24,255 nt of DNA from Bacteroides sp. CAG:443 (GTDB lineage: Bacteria > Bacteroidota > Bacteroidia > Bacteroidales > Bacteroidaceae). Below, in pieces: positions 15,443 through 23,640 of the stretch. A program made the translations under genes and the position numbers. Location of the stretch: the NCBI GenBank assembly GCA_000432735.1, contig FR887828.1:1-24255 (forward strand), in the 5' to 3' direction. Within the stretch, counting starts at the first letter, position 1. Each line of letters begins with the position of its first letter. The notes under the pieces are model-generated. The model saw only the letters and a list, made by a program, of their open reading frames with translations. It was not told where the DNA came from and searched no databases.

Positions 15443-16804
15443 TTAATTACTTCCGCAACAATTAACGGTTTTTAAAACGTCTTGTTTAATTTCTACGCCA
15501 AAATGTTGCATTAACGAAGCAAGCAACCTTTTTTCCTGCTCCCTTCGATAGTCGTTTCTTAACACTTCGTACACATCGGTATAATCCTCTGGACCTTTCT
15601 TCAGTTTCTTTCCCATCAAAAAAGTATAAGGGAGTTTATCATTTTCCGGCAGCTTTCCGCACTTGAAGGCCAGTCTATCGACACAGGCATTTTTACCAAT
15701 CTGAAAAAGTCCGACCTCGATGGAAGCATTTACGGTAGAGTCTGCCGCCATCAGTTTATGCAGGCCTTCCTTCCATTGACCGACAGGAAGTTTCTTCAGG
15801 TATTTCTTGATGCGAGATGCCATCTTTTTATTGACACACCGGATAACCGCCCCTTTGAAATGTGGAAGTTCCCAGGCATACTGATTCTTATTCTGCTTGA
15901 AATAACGTTCCAATTCTTCCGGTGTGGCCTCACGAGGCGATGCTTCCCGATGCTGCTGATCCCAAAAAGAGGCGAGTAACGCATCTTCTTCTGTTTCCAG
16001 ACGCATCTGTACTCCATTATCATTAAGCACTCCCTCGGTCCAACGGGCAAAGACATCTCGTTTCAGCGCCGGATGTTCGGCCCCCAGACGGTCCAGATAA
16101 GCCATAAGATAAGGCCGTGCCTCCTCATAGCTGATGCAAGGCTTGGTATCGGTCAGCTTCACAATATGAATTCCCAGCGGAGAAAAAAACGGCTCCGAAA
16201 ACGCTCCTTTCGATAGAGAAGCTATCCGGTCTGTAAACTCTTGCAGCAGTTCCACGACCGGCACCCATGTATCTTCCTCCTTCTGAGAAGAGAATGCAGC
16301 AAACGGAGTTCCCTGCTTCAGTGCCGTATAAATAGAATCCATGCGGTTACGAGCTGCATATTCTTCCTGCTTCGTTGCGTTCTGAGCAAGACGTATTGTA
16401 ATCTGTTCTATTTTTACCCACCCGCTTTTTGAAAGTCGTTCCACACTCTGCCGGTATAAGTCACGACAAATTTGTTCTTCCTGCTCTTTATCCAGCATAA
16501 CGCTTTTAAGCAACTCTCCCTGCATCACTTTGCAATATTGGCGGAAGGCCGGAAGCGTATCACAACCCGTTCTCCTCATATCGGCCGATTTCAGTTTCTG
16601 AAACAGAAAATCATCGAACGCATTCCGTACAGATTCCGTACGGCAATTTTCTGCCGCATAATGCTTACAGTAAAATTCAAACTCCTGTTTTGTTATATCT
16701 TTACCTCCGATACGCAAAAGTACCTCAGTACTTCCAGCAGCCAGCAAACTGCCTGGAAAGCACAAACAGGAAAGCCAGAAAAGTCGTTTGATAAATCTTG
16801 TCAT
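15443..16804 (-). CDS. SurA/PpiC-like periplasmic protein, first gene of the operon
   Basis: A 453-residue exported protein. The signal peptide covers about 1-23 (MTRFIKRLFWL, core, LLAAG). Residues 25-130 are a SurA_N-like helical segment, beginning with the IGGKDITKQEFEFYCK entry typical of the family. Residues 130-215 form a PpiC-like domain (VKIEQITIRL, then FSEPFFSPLGIHIVKLTD), but the usual SxDxxxxxxGG signature is missing. The remaining 240 residues are helical and end in an NCCGSN tail. I infer a periplasmic chaperone related to SurA, without proof of isomerase activity. It is the first gene of a six-gene run with gaps of 43, 10, 15, 4 and 13 bases. I see no good promoter between it and the guaB terminator, so some readthrough from guaB is possible. 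Confidence 0.82.
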   Translation of the reverse strand: MTRFIKRLFWLSCLCFPGSLLAAGSTEVLLRIGGKDITKQEFEFYCKHYAAENCRTESVRNAFDDFLFQKLKSADMRRTGCDTLPAFRQYCKVMQGELLKSVMLDKEQEEQICRDLYRQSVERLSKSGWVKIEQITIRLAQNATKQEEYAARNRMDSIYTALKQGTPFAAFSSQKEEDTWVPVVELLQEFTDRIASLSKGAFSEPFFSPLGIHIVKLTDTKPCISYEEARPYLMAYLDRLGAEHPALKRDVFARWTEGVLNDNGVQMRLETEEDALLASFWDQQHREASPREATPEELERYFKQNKNQYAWELPHFKGAVIRCVNKKMASRIKKYLKKLPVGQWKEGLHKLMAADSTVNASIEVGLFQIGKNACVDRLAFKCGKLPENDKLPYTFLMGKKLKKGPEDYTDVYEVLRNDYRREQEKRLLASLMQHFGVEIKQDVLKTVNCCGSN

Positions 16805-16850
16805 TTTTCGATATGAGAATTGGAAGGAATAAATGAAACGTATTTATAAC

Positions 16851-16925
16851 AAAATTCACCACAGACTTCAACCGCCGGCTAATAATATAAGTACTCCGAC
16901 ACTGAAAACAGAAGTCTGTGGTGAA
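16851..16925 (-). terminator. Long hairpin terminator after guaB
   Basis: The 15-base arms TTCACCACAGACTTC (16855-16869) and GAAGTCTGTGGTGAA (16911-16925) are perfect inverted repeats around a 41-base loop. The loop can form an inner GTCGG/CCGGC stem. The minus-strand reading ends in TTTT (16854-16851). It starts about 40 bases after the guaB stop and lies about 50 bases before the next gene. Confidence 0.75.
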
Positions 16926-16962
16926 AAACAATATCCTTTTATACGAAAAGAATTATCCTTTC

Positions 16963-18438
16963 TTACTGAGGACGGCTGTAATTAGGAGCCTCACTGGTAA
17001 TAGCTACATCGTGCGGATGGCTTTCCAATACACCGGCATTGGTGATACGGGTGAACTTGGCATTATGCAGCTCTGTAATATTGTGTGCACCACAATAACC
17101 CATACCGGCACGCAGACCACCAACCAACTGGTAGATTACTTCGTACAATGTACCTTTGTAAGGAACACGACCAGAAATACCTTCCGGAACCAGTTTCTTC
17201 ACATCGGTTGTACCCGACTGGAAGTAACGGTCTTTCGAACCGTTTTCCATGGCTTCCAATGAACCCATACCACGATATGACTTAAACTTACGGCCGTTGA
17301 AGATGATAGTATCACCCGGTGATTCTTCCGTTCCGGCAACCAGTGAACCAATCATCACGCTATATCCTCCGGCAGCCAATGCTTTCACAACATCACCTGA
17401 ATAACGCAAGCCACCATCAGCAATCAAAGGAACACCTGTACCTTCCAATGCCTTTGCAACATCGTATACGGCTGTCAACTGTGGAACACCAACTCCGGCT
17501 ACCACACGTGTGGTACAAATAGAACCCGGACCGATACCAACTTTTACTGCATCAGCTCCAGCCTCAACCAATGTTCTGGCAGCTTCGCCTGTAGCAATAT
17601 TTCCGACTACAATATCAATATTCGGGAAAGCTTTCTTCGCTTCTTTCAGCTTTTCGATAACCGACAAAGAATGTCCATGTGCCGTATCAATAACGATAGC
17701 GTCAGCACCAGCATTTACCAAGGCTTCCATACGCTGCAACGTATCGTTTGTAACGCCTACTCCGGCTGCAACACGTAAACGTCCTTTGGCATCCTTACAA
17801 GCCATCGGTTTGTCTTTTGCCTTTGTAATGTCTTTATAAGTAATCAGACCAATCAGTTTGCCGTCTTTATCAACAACCGGCAATTTTTCAATTTTATTCT
17901 CTTGCAGAATTCTGGAAGCAGTTTCCATATCTGTTCCCGGTTCTGTAGTGACAATATTTTCCTTCGTCATCACTTCATCGATACGTTTTGTCATATCTTT
18001 TTCAAAACGAAGGTCACGGTTTGTTACAATACCTACCAAATATTTTTCATCATCTACCACCGGAATACCACCAATCTTATATTCAGCCATCAAATCAAGA
18101 GCATCCTTTACGGTAGAGCCTCTTTTGATAGTTACTGGATCATAAATCATACCGTTTTCGGCACGTTTCACAATGGCAACCTGACGGGCTTGTTCCTCGA
18201 TAGACATGTTTTTATGGATAACACCGATACCTCCTTCACGAGCAATGGCAATAGCCATCTGTGCTTCGGTAACTGTATCCATAGCAGCAGTTACAAACGG
18301 AATTTTTAATTCAATGTTACGTGAGAACTTTGTCGTGAGTTCGACAGTTTTGGGTAATACCTCAGAATAGGCCGGGATTAACAATACATCATCGTAAGTC
18401 AATCCGTCCATTACAACTTTATCTGCAATAAATGACAT
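16963..18438 (-). CDS. guaB: Inosine-5'-monophosphate dehydrogenase
   Basis: IMPDH oxidises IMP to XMP with NAD+, the committed step to guanine nucleotides. The 491-residue length is normal. The TIM-barrel halves are at 1-90 and 215-485, with two CBS domains (about 95-205: MIYDPVTIKRGSTVKDAL, then VMTKENIVTTEPGTD) inserted, as in most bacterial enzymes. The catalytic Cys308 lies in GPGSICTTR, ahead of the IADGGLRYSGD and YRGMGSLEAM segments and the late flap. It is transcribed alone from a -7 box at 18469-18476 and ends in a long hairpin. No guaA is nearby. Confidence 0.97.
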   Translation of the reverse strand: MSFIADKVVMDGLTYDDVLLIPAYSEVLPKTVELTTKFSRNIELKIPFVTAAMDTVTEAQMAIAIAREGGIGVIHKNMSIEEQARQVAIVKRAENGMIYDPVTIKRGSTVKDALDLMAEYKIGGIPVVDDEKYLVGIVTNRDLRFEKDMTKRIDEVMTKENIVTTEPGTDMETASRILQENKIEKLPVVDKDGKLIGLITYKDITKAKDKPMACKDAKGRLRVAAGVGVTNDTLQRMEALVNAGADAIVIDTAHGHSLSVIEKLKEAKKAFPNIDIVVGNIATGEAARTLVEAGADAVKVGIGPGSICTTRVVAGVGVPQLTAVYDVAKALEGTGVPLIADGGLRYSGDVVKALAAGGYSVMIGSLVAGTEESPGDTIIFNGRKFKSYRGMGSLEAMENGSKDRYFQSGTTDVKKLVPEGISGRVPYKGTLYEVIYQLVGGLRAGMGYCGAHNITELHNAKFTRITNAGVLESHPHDVAITSEAPNYSRPQ

Positions 18439-18468
18439 AGGGCTTTATGCTTTAGATTTTATTGCGTG

Positions 18469-18476
18469 CAAATATA
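18469..18476 (-). promoter_or_regulatory. -7 element of guaB
   Basis: TATATTTG on the minus strand matches TAnnTTTG and lies 30 bases before the guaB ATG. The -33 position holds only a weak match (CTTC/CTTG). Confidence 0.55.
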
Positions 18477-18571
18477 CAAATTTTATTCCAATCAAGAAGT
18501 ATGCTTAACATCTTTTTTTATTTGCCAATTGTTTTCCAGCTTTCAAAAAAACATGCGGAGGCAGTCAAAAT

Positions 18572-18606
18572 AATTTGTACAAAAATGTTTGGAATTTGTA
18601 CAAAAA
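18572..18606. repeat. Two copies of AATTTGTACAAAAA containing the palindrome TTTGTACAAA
   Basis: Identical 14-base units at 18572-18585 and 18593-18606, start-to-start distance 21 bases, i.e. two turns of B-DNA. Each contains the 10-base perfect palindrome TTTGTACAAA. Such phased symmetric repeats are the usual look of a dimeric regulator's tandem operators. They lie about 130-170 bases upstream of each flanking gene's start. Confidence 0.6.
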
Positions 18607-18732
18607 ATAAAAAAACATCGAGAAAAGTTGCCCTGCACACCACGACTTTCTACAATCTGCCTCCTCTGATCTTTTATCTTTTTTCAGCCGTTAGATAGTA
18701 AAAGAAATAAGAATGATTTTAGCCACTTCTTT

Positions 18733-18765
18733 TTTGCATAATTAATAAGATGTTAGTTATCTTTG
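18733..18765 (+). promoter_or_regulatory. Promoter of the acyltransferase gene
   Basis: TTTG (18733-18736), 21 bases, then TATCTTTG (18758-18765): an exact Bacteroidetes primary promoter, ending 45 bases before the ATG. Confidence 0.75.
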
Positions 18766-18810
18766 CGCGCTGTTGAATAAAGATCTTTTATAACGCAAGA
18801 AAAAACAACT

Positions 18811-19944
18811 ATGAACACACAAAGCACTTATCTGGCTTCGAAACCGCACTACGAAATTCTTGACGGACTTCGCGGAGTTGCAGCACTAATGGTTATTATC
18901 TTTCACCTGTTCGAAACACATTCTCAGGGAAACCATCTCATTCAAATCATCAACCACGGCTATCTTGCCGTCGATTTCTTTTTCATGCTTTCAGGATTCG
19001 TAATAGGCTATGCTTACGACGACCGCTGGAACAAGATGACATTGGGAACCTTCTTCAAACGACGCATCATTCGCCTGCACCCGATGGTCATTATGGGAAG
19101 TATCGTAGGAGCCGCCCTTTTCTATTTCCAGAAATCGTCTTGCTTTCCACAAATAGAGCACACCTCCGTAGGGACCTTGTTGCTCATCATGCTGCTGGGA
19201 TGCACGCTGCTACCGCTTCCGCTGAAATGGGATGTGCGGGGATGGACAGAAATGCATCCGCTGAATGGTCCGGCATGGTCGCTGTACTATGAATACATTG
19301 CCAATATCCTCTATGCACTTGTCATACGCCGGTTCAGTAAAAAAGCCTTGGCTGTTCTGGTTGCCGCAGCAGCTTGTCTTACGATCTACCGCAGTCAGAC
19401 TGCACCGATGGGCGACATGGTAGGTGGATGGGCCCTGAACTGGGAACAGCAGTATGTAGGCTTCGTACGACTCTTGTTTCCCTTTTTCGGGGGATTGCTG
19501 CTCTCACGTCTTGGCTGGCTGATACGACTCAAGAAAAGAGCCTTCTGGTATTGCGCCCTGATTATTGTCGTCATATTATCTGTTCCCCGACTGGGAGGTG
19601 AGGAACATTACTGGCTGAACGGGCTTTACGAATCGTTCTGCATCATTTTTATTTTTCCTGTTATTGTTTCCATGGGAGCCGGAGGCAAGGTTACAGGCAA
19701 GTATTCCAGCCGTATCTGCAAGTTTCTGGGAGATATTTCGTATCCCATTTACATTACTCACTACCCGCTGATATATATTTACACTGCCTGGGTATGCAAT
19801 AACCATGCAACAATATCCGAAGGCATTCCTTATATGATATTGGTTCTGGCAGGAGCCATTGTTCTGGCTTATGCTTCTCTGAAGCTGTATGATGAACCTG
19901 TCCGTCGCCGACTGACTGAACGTTTTCTAAAAAGGAACAAATAA
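18811..19944 (+). CDS. Acyltransferase family 3 membrane protein (OafA/YrhL-like)
   Basis: A 377-residue integral membrane acyltransferase of the family that acetylates or otherwise acylates extracytoplasmic sugars such as O-antigen, capsule or peptidoglycan. The family opening is LDGLRGVAALMVIIFHLFE (17-35), containing the conserved His32. The next helix is AVDFFFMLSGFVIGY (53-67), followed by the basic segment FKRRIIRLHP (82-91) that belongs to the catalytic face. About ten transmembrane helices follow, including GDISYPIYITHYPLIY near residue 310 and a last helix before the EPVRRRLTERFLKR tail. No glycan gene cluster lies around it, so the acceptor is unknown. It has its own consensus promoter and converges on recQ. 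Confidence 0.92.
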   Translation: MNTQSTYLASKPHYEILDGLRGVAALMVIIFHLFETHSQGNHLIQIINHGYLAVDFFFMLSGFVIGYAYDDRWNKMTLGTFFKRRIIRLHPMVIMGSIVGAALFYFQKSSCFPQIEHTSVGTLLLIMLLGCTLLPLPLKWDVRGWTEMHPLNGPAWSLYYEYIANILYALVIRRFSKKALAVLVAAAACLTIYRSQTAPMGDMVGGWALNWEQQYVGFVRLLFPFFGGLLLSRLGWLIRLKKRAFWYCALIIVVILSVPRLGGEEHYWLNGLYESFCIIFIFPVIVSMGAGGKVTGKYSSRICKFLGDISYPIYITHYPLIYIYTAWVCNNHATISEGIPYMILVLAGAIVLAYASLKLYDEPVRRRLTERFLKRNK

Positions 19945-19958
19945 AAAGGAAGTTATAT

Positions 19959-20009
19959 AAAAATTGTGGCAGCAGGCAAACGGTATAAACCGGAAACCTG
20001 CTGCCACAA
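19959..20009 (-). terminator. Hairpin terminator between the acyltransferase gene and recQ
   Basis: Perfect 13-base arms TTGTGGCAGCAGG (19964-19976) and CCTGCTGCCACAA (19997-20009), with an inner CGG/CCG pair. On the minus strand it is followed by TTTTT (19963-19959), so it ends recQ transcription. It may also slow plus-strand readthrough. Confidence 0.85.
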
Positions 20010-20032
20010 AACTTATTAATATACCGACCTTA

Positions 20033-22216
20033 TCAGTTAGCCATTTCTGAAATGAACTTGATACGAACCAAACGAATTTCTTCTTCGGTGTAATCTGCAC
20101 CCAGTTCATCCATCGCATCGTCAATCTTGTCGGTCGTAGATTCCTTAAAGTAATCATAGATGTCGAGCATGTGATCTTCATCCATCACATCATTCAGGAA
20201 ATAGTCGATATTCAGCTTGGTACCCGAATATACAATTGCTTCTATTTCATCGAGCAATTCATTGAAATCGATACCCTTTGCTACGGCAATATCGTCTAAA
20301 GCCACCTTACGGTCAATACTCTGAATAATCGAAACTTTCAGCTTCGACTTGTTGGCAACCGTACGCACGCGCAAATCTTCCGGACGGTCAATCTCATTTT
20401 CATCGCAATGCTTCTTGATCAGTTCGCAGAACTCCTGACCATAGCGTTTAGCTTTACCAGCACCTACACCCGGAATATTTTGCAACTCTTCCAGTGTTAC
20501 CGGATAAATAGTTGCCATGGCCTCCAGTGAAGGATCCTGGAAGATGACGTAAGGAGGAACATCCAGTTTCTTCGACATCTTCTTGCGCAAATCTTTCAAC
20601 ATAGAGAAAAGCACCGGGTCTACCGCACACGATGCACCGCTTCGCATCGGAACCTCTTCAACTTCCTCATCGTCGAAATCAGCGTCTTCGACAATCTTGA
20701 ATGATTTCGGTTTTTTCAAGAACTTATGCCCTTCCGGAGTAACCTTCAGCAAGCCGTAGTTTTCTACATCTTTGCTTAAATAACCAGCAATCAACGCCTG
20801 ACGAATAACGGCGTTCCACAAACGTTCATCTTCGCCCATACCTGAGCCGAAGACTTCCAAATCTTCGTGTTTATGCGCCAGTACCTCCGACGTTTCTTTT
20901 CCTAAAAGGATATCAACTATATAGTCTTGTTTAAAATTTTCTTTTACCGCAATGATTGTTTCAATCACTGCACACAACGAATCCTGAGCCTCCACTTGTT
21001 TTTTCGGATTTAAACAGTTATCACAATTACCACAATTATCTTCTGTATATTCTTCTCCGAAATAATGCAACAGAATCTTTCTACGGCACAACGACGATTC
21101 AGCGTACGCTGCCGTTTCCAGCAACAGCTGTTTTCCGATTTCCTGTTCCGAAATAGGCTTGCCTTGCATGAATTTTTCCAGCTTCTGCAAATCCTTGTTC
21201 GAATAGAAAGTAATGCACAAGCCTTCTCCTCCGTCACGTCCGGCACGTCCTGTTTCCTGATAATATCCTTCCAGGCTCTTCGGAATGTCATAATGAATAA
21301 CGAAACGTACATCCGGTTTATCAATACCCATACCGAAAGCAATCGTTGCCACGATTACATCGATGTCTTCTTTCAAGAAAGCATCTTGATTTGCATTACG
21401 GGTAGCAGAATCCATTCCGGCATGGTAAGGACGGGCCTTAATGCCGTTTGCCTGAAGAATTTCGGCCAGCTCTTCTACCTTTTTACGGCTCAGACAGTAA
21501 ATAATGCCCGATTTCTCCGGATTCTGCTTAATAAAACGGATAATATCTTTATCTACATTATTTGTTTTGGGCCGTACTTCGTAATACAGATTCGGACGAT
21601 TGAATGACGACTTAAACTCCGTAGCCCCTACCATCCCCAAGTTCTTCTGGATATCCATTTTTACCTTAGGAGTAGCCGTAGCCGTCAATGCTATGACCGG
21701 TGCCTTACCGATCTCATTGATGATAGGACGGATACGACGGTATTCCGGACGAAAGTCATGTCCCCACTCTGAAATACAGTGTGCTTCGTCGACTGCATAG
21801 AAAGAAATCTTCACATGTTTCAGAAAATCAACATTTTCTTCTTTTGTCAGCGATTCGGGAGCTACATACAGCAGCTTTGTCTTCCCGGCCAGGATATCAG
21901 ATTTAACCTGTTCTATCGCTGACTTTGTAAGTGATGAGTTGATGAAATGTGCCACTCCGTCTTCTTCACTGAAGTTTCGCATGGCGTCCACCTGATTTTT
22001 CATTAGGGCAATGAGTGGAGATATAACGATAGCCGTTCCTTCCATTAGCAATGAAGGCAACTGATAACACAACGATTTACCTCCACCGGTAGGCATCAAA
22101 ACAAAAGTATCCTTCCCGGCCAGTAAGTTACTAATTATAGCTTCTTGGTTTCCCTTAAAAGTGTCGAAACCAAAATACTTTTTCAACTGTTCCGCCAAAT
22201 TAATCTTTTCCGCCAT
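20033..22216 (-). CDS. recQ: ATP-dependent DNA helicase RecQ, long form
   Basis: RecQ is a 3'-5' superfamily 2 helicase for recombination and replication-fork repair. In the 727-residue protein the Walker A is TGGGKS (43-48), the DEAH box is at 143-146, motif III is TATATP, and motif VI is QETGRAGRDG (320-329). The RecQ zinc site uses Cys377, Cys395, Cys398 and Cys401. A winged-helix region follows to about 505, then an acidic linker (DADFDDEEVEEV, 511-522) and an HRDC domain (about 533-600, with LQNIPGVGAGKAKRYG). Unlike E. coli RecQ (609 residues) it carries a further C-terminal helical domain (about 622-725) of the RecQ/RQC-associated helix-turn-helix type. It lies downstream of clpX but has its own promoter at 22279-22311. 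Confidence 0.95.
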   Translation of the reverse strand: MAEKINLAEQLKKYFGFDTFKGNQEAIISNLLAGKDTFVLMPTGGGKSLCYQLPSLLMEGTAIVISPLIALMKNQVDAMRNFSEEDGVAHFINSSLTKSAIEQVKSDILAGKTKLLYVAPESLTKEENVDFLKHVKISFYAVDEAHCISEWGHDFRPEYRRIRPIINEIGKAPVIALTATATPKVKMDIQKNLGMVGATEFKSSFNRPNLYYEVRPKTNNVDKDIIRFIKQNPEKSGIIYCLSRKKVEELAEILQANGIKARPYHAGMDSATRNANQDAFLKEDIDVIVATIAFGMGIDKPDVRFVIHYDIPKSLEGYYQETGRAGRDGGEGLCITFYSNKDLQKLEKFMQGKPISEQEIGKQLLLETAAYAESSLCRRKILLHYFGEEYTEDNCGNCDNCLNPKKQVEAQDSLCAVIETIIAVKENFKQDYIVDILLGKETSEVLAHKHEDLEVFGSGMGEDERLWNAVIRQALIAGYLSKDVENYGLLKVTPEGHKFLKKPKSFKIVEDADFDDEEVEEVPMRSGASCAVDPVLFSMLKDLRKKMSKKLDVPPYVIFQDPSLEAMATIYPVTLEELQNIPGVGAGKAKRYGQEFCELIKKHCDENEIDRPEDLRVRTVANKSKLKVSIIQSIDRKVALDDIAVAKGIDFNELLDEIEAIVYSGTKLNIDYFLNDVMDEDHMLDIYDYFKESTTDKIDDAMDELGADYTEEEIRLVRIKFISEMAN

Positions 22217-22278
22217 TGTCCTTTTATTTTAGTGATTTTAATTCTTCAAGATATAAGTCTCGCTTTATGCGTATGTAA

Positions 22279-22311
22279 CAAAGTTATAAACAACTTTTGA
22301 TATTATGCAAA
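22279..22311 (-). promoter_or_regulatory. Promoter of recQ
   Basis: On the minus strand TTTG (22311-22308), 21 bases, then TAACTTTG (22286-22279), an exact consensus match 62 bases before the ATG. No hairpin terminator is visible between clpX and this promoter, so readthrough from clpX is also possible. Confidence 0.72.
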
Positions 22312-22367
22312 TAATCGAGCAATTATTTTACCGAAGAACTTTATTTCCTCATCACTTTTTTAGTTTT

Positions 22368-23612
22368 TCAGGCCATTTGTAAACGGGACAAATTGGCTTT
22401 ATTCATCTGCTCTTTCGCATAATCAAGCGTAATAACAAAAGAATCTACCTTATGCGACGGGATCTCAAACATAGCATCCATAACAATCGTTTCCACAATC
22501 GATCTTAGCCCACGAGCACCCAACTTGTATTCGATAGCCTTGTCGACTATATAATCGAATACCTCTGGCTGAAACTCTAACTTCACCCCATCCATCTCAA
22601 ATAACTTGATATATTGCTTGATGATTGAATTCTTAGGCTCGGTCAGAATATTGCGTAATGCAGTACGATCCAACGGGTTCAAATAAGTCAATATAGGCAG
22701 ACGCCCGATGATTTCCGGTATAAGTCCAAAAGATTTCAAATCTTGAGGAGCAATATATTGCATCAAATTTGCACGGTCGATTTTAACCTTTTCCTTGGCA
22801 GCACCGTAACCTACTACGTTTGTATTCAGACGCTGGGCAATCTTGCGCTCGATACCGTCGAACGCTCCTCCGCAAATAAACAAAATATTCTTGGTATTGA
22901 CAGGAATCAGTTTCTGCTCTGGATGCTTACGACCTCCTTGAGGAGGGACATTAACAATAGAGCCTTCCAACAATTTCAACAGTCCCTGTTGAACACCCTC
23001 CCCGCTCACATCACGCGTGATAGAAGGATTATCTCCCTTACGGGCGATTTTATCAATCTCATCAATAAAGACAATGCCACGTTCAGCCTCGGCTACATTA
23101 TAATCAGCGACTTGCAGCAGACGAGTCAGAATACTTTCGATATCTTCGCCTACATAACCAGCCTCCGTCAGTACTGTAGCATCAACAATGGTAAAGGGAA
23201 CATGTAATAACTTGGCAATGGTACGCGCAAGTAATGTCTTTCCCGTACCTGTACTTCCTACCATGATGATATTGGATTTTTCAATTTCCACATCATCTTT
23301 CGACGAAGGCTGCAACAAACGCTTGTAATGGTTGTAAACAGCCACAGAAAGATAACGCTTCGCATCGTCTTGCCCAATCACATACTGATCGAGGAAGTCT
23401 TTTATATCTTTCGGCTTCGGAAGCTCTGCCAGATTCAAGTCGGTATTGCTCCCTTTCTGACGCATAGCCTCCTGAACGATTTCATGTGCCTGTTCCGAAC
23501 AGCTGTCACAGATACAACCGTTGACACCTGTTATCAGGAAACCGACCTCATCTTCCGAACGTCCACAAAAGCTACAGCGTCTTTTGCTCTTCTTAGTTGA
23601 TTTATCTTCCAA
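22368..23612 (-). CDS. clpX: ATP-dependent Clp protease ATP-binding subunit ClpX
   Basis: ClpX unfolds tagged substrates and feeds them to ClpP. The 414-residue protein starts with the zinc-binding domain, with ligands Cys13, Cys16, Cys35 and Cys38. It then has Walker A GSTGTGKT (119-126), Walker B VFIDEID (181-187), pore loop GYVG (152-155), the RKH loop (228-230) and sensor-2 GARGLR (365-370). The ClpP-docking loop, IGF in E. coli, reads VGY (267-269). The start codon is TTG: no ATG or GTG lies between an in-frame TAA 15 bases upstream and the zinc domain, and the next Met is residue 50. No Shine-Dalgarno is seen. It follows clpP after 28 bases, presumably one operon. Confidence 0.96.
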   Translation of the reverse strand: MEDKSTKKSKRRCSFCGRSEDEVGFLITGVNGCICDSCSEQAHEIVQEAMRQKGSNTDLNLAELPKPKDIKDFLDQYVIGQDDAKRYLSVAVYNHYKRLLQPSSKDDVEIEKSNIIMVGSTGTGKTLLARTIAKLLHVPFTIVDATVLTEAGYVGEDIESILTRLLQVADYNVAEAERGIVFIDEIDKIARKGDNPSITRDVSGEGVQQGLLKLLEGSIVNVPPQGGRKHPEQKLIPVNTKNILFICGGAFDGIERKIAQRLNTNVVGYGAAKEKVKIDRANLMQYIAPQDLKSFGLIPEIIGRLPILTYLNPLDRTALRNILTEPKNSIIKQYIKLFEMDGVKLEFQPEVFDYIVDKAIEYKLGARGLRSIVETIVMDAMFEIPSHKVDSFVITLDYAKEQMNKANLSRLQMA

Positions 23613-23640
23613 AGTAAATAGCTTTTATTAAATTAAATAG

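Larger units (their letters stand above)
18439..18810. other. 372-base intergenic region between guaB and the acyltransferase gene
   Basis: This is the longest gene-free stretch. It is AT-rich and holds the guaB -7 box, two TTTGTACAAA palindromes, and the acyltransferase promoter. There is also an 8-base inverted repeat, GGAGGCAG (18557-18564) against CTGCCTCC (18657-18664), that brackets the palindromes. The longest open frame through it has no family resemblance and no start context, so I call no gene. A small RNA is possible but unsupported. Confidence 0.6.

Noticed and set aside
18462..18698. 78-codon open frame in the guaB/acyltransferase gap
   Set aside because: It starts inside the guaB promoter, runs through the palindromic repeats and A-tracts, and shows no protein-like pattern.
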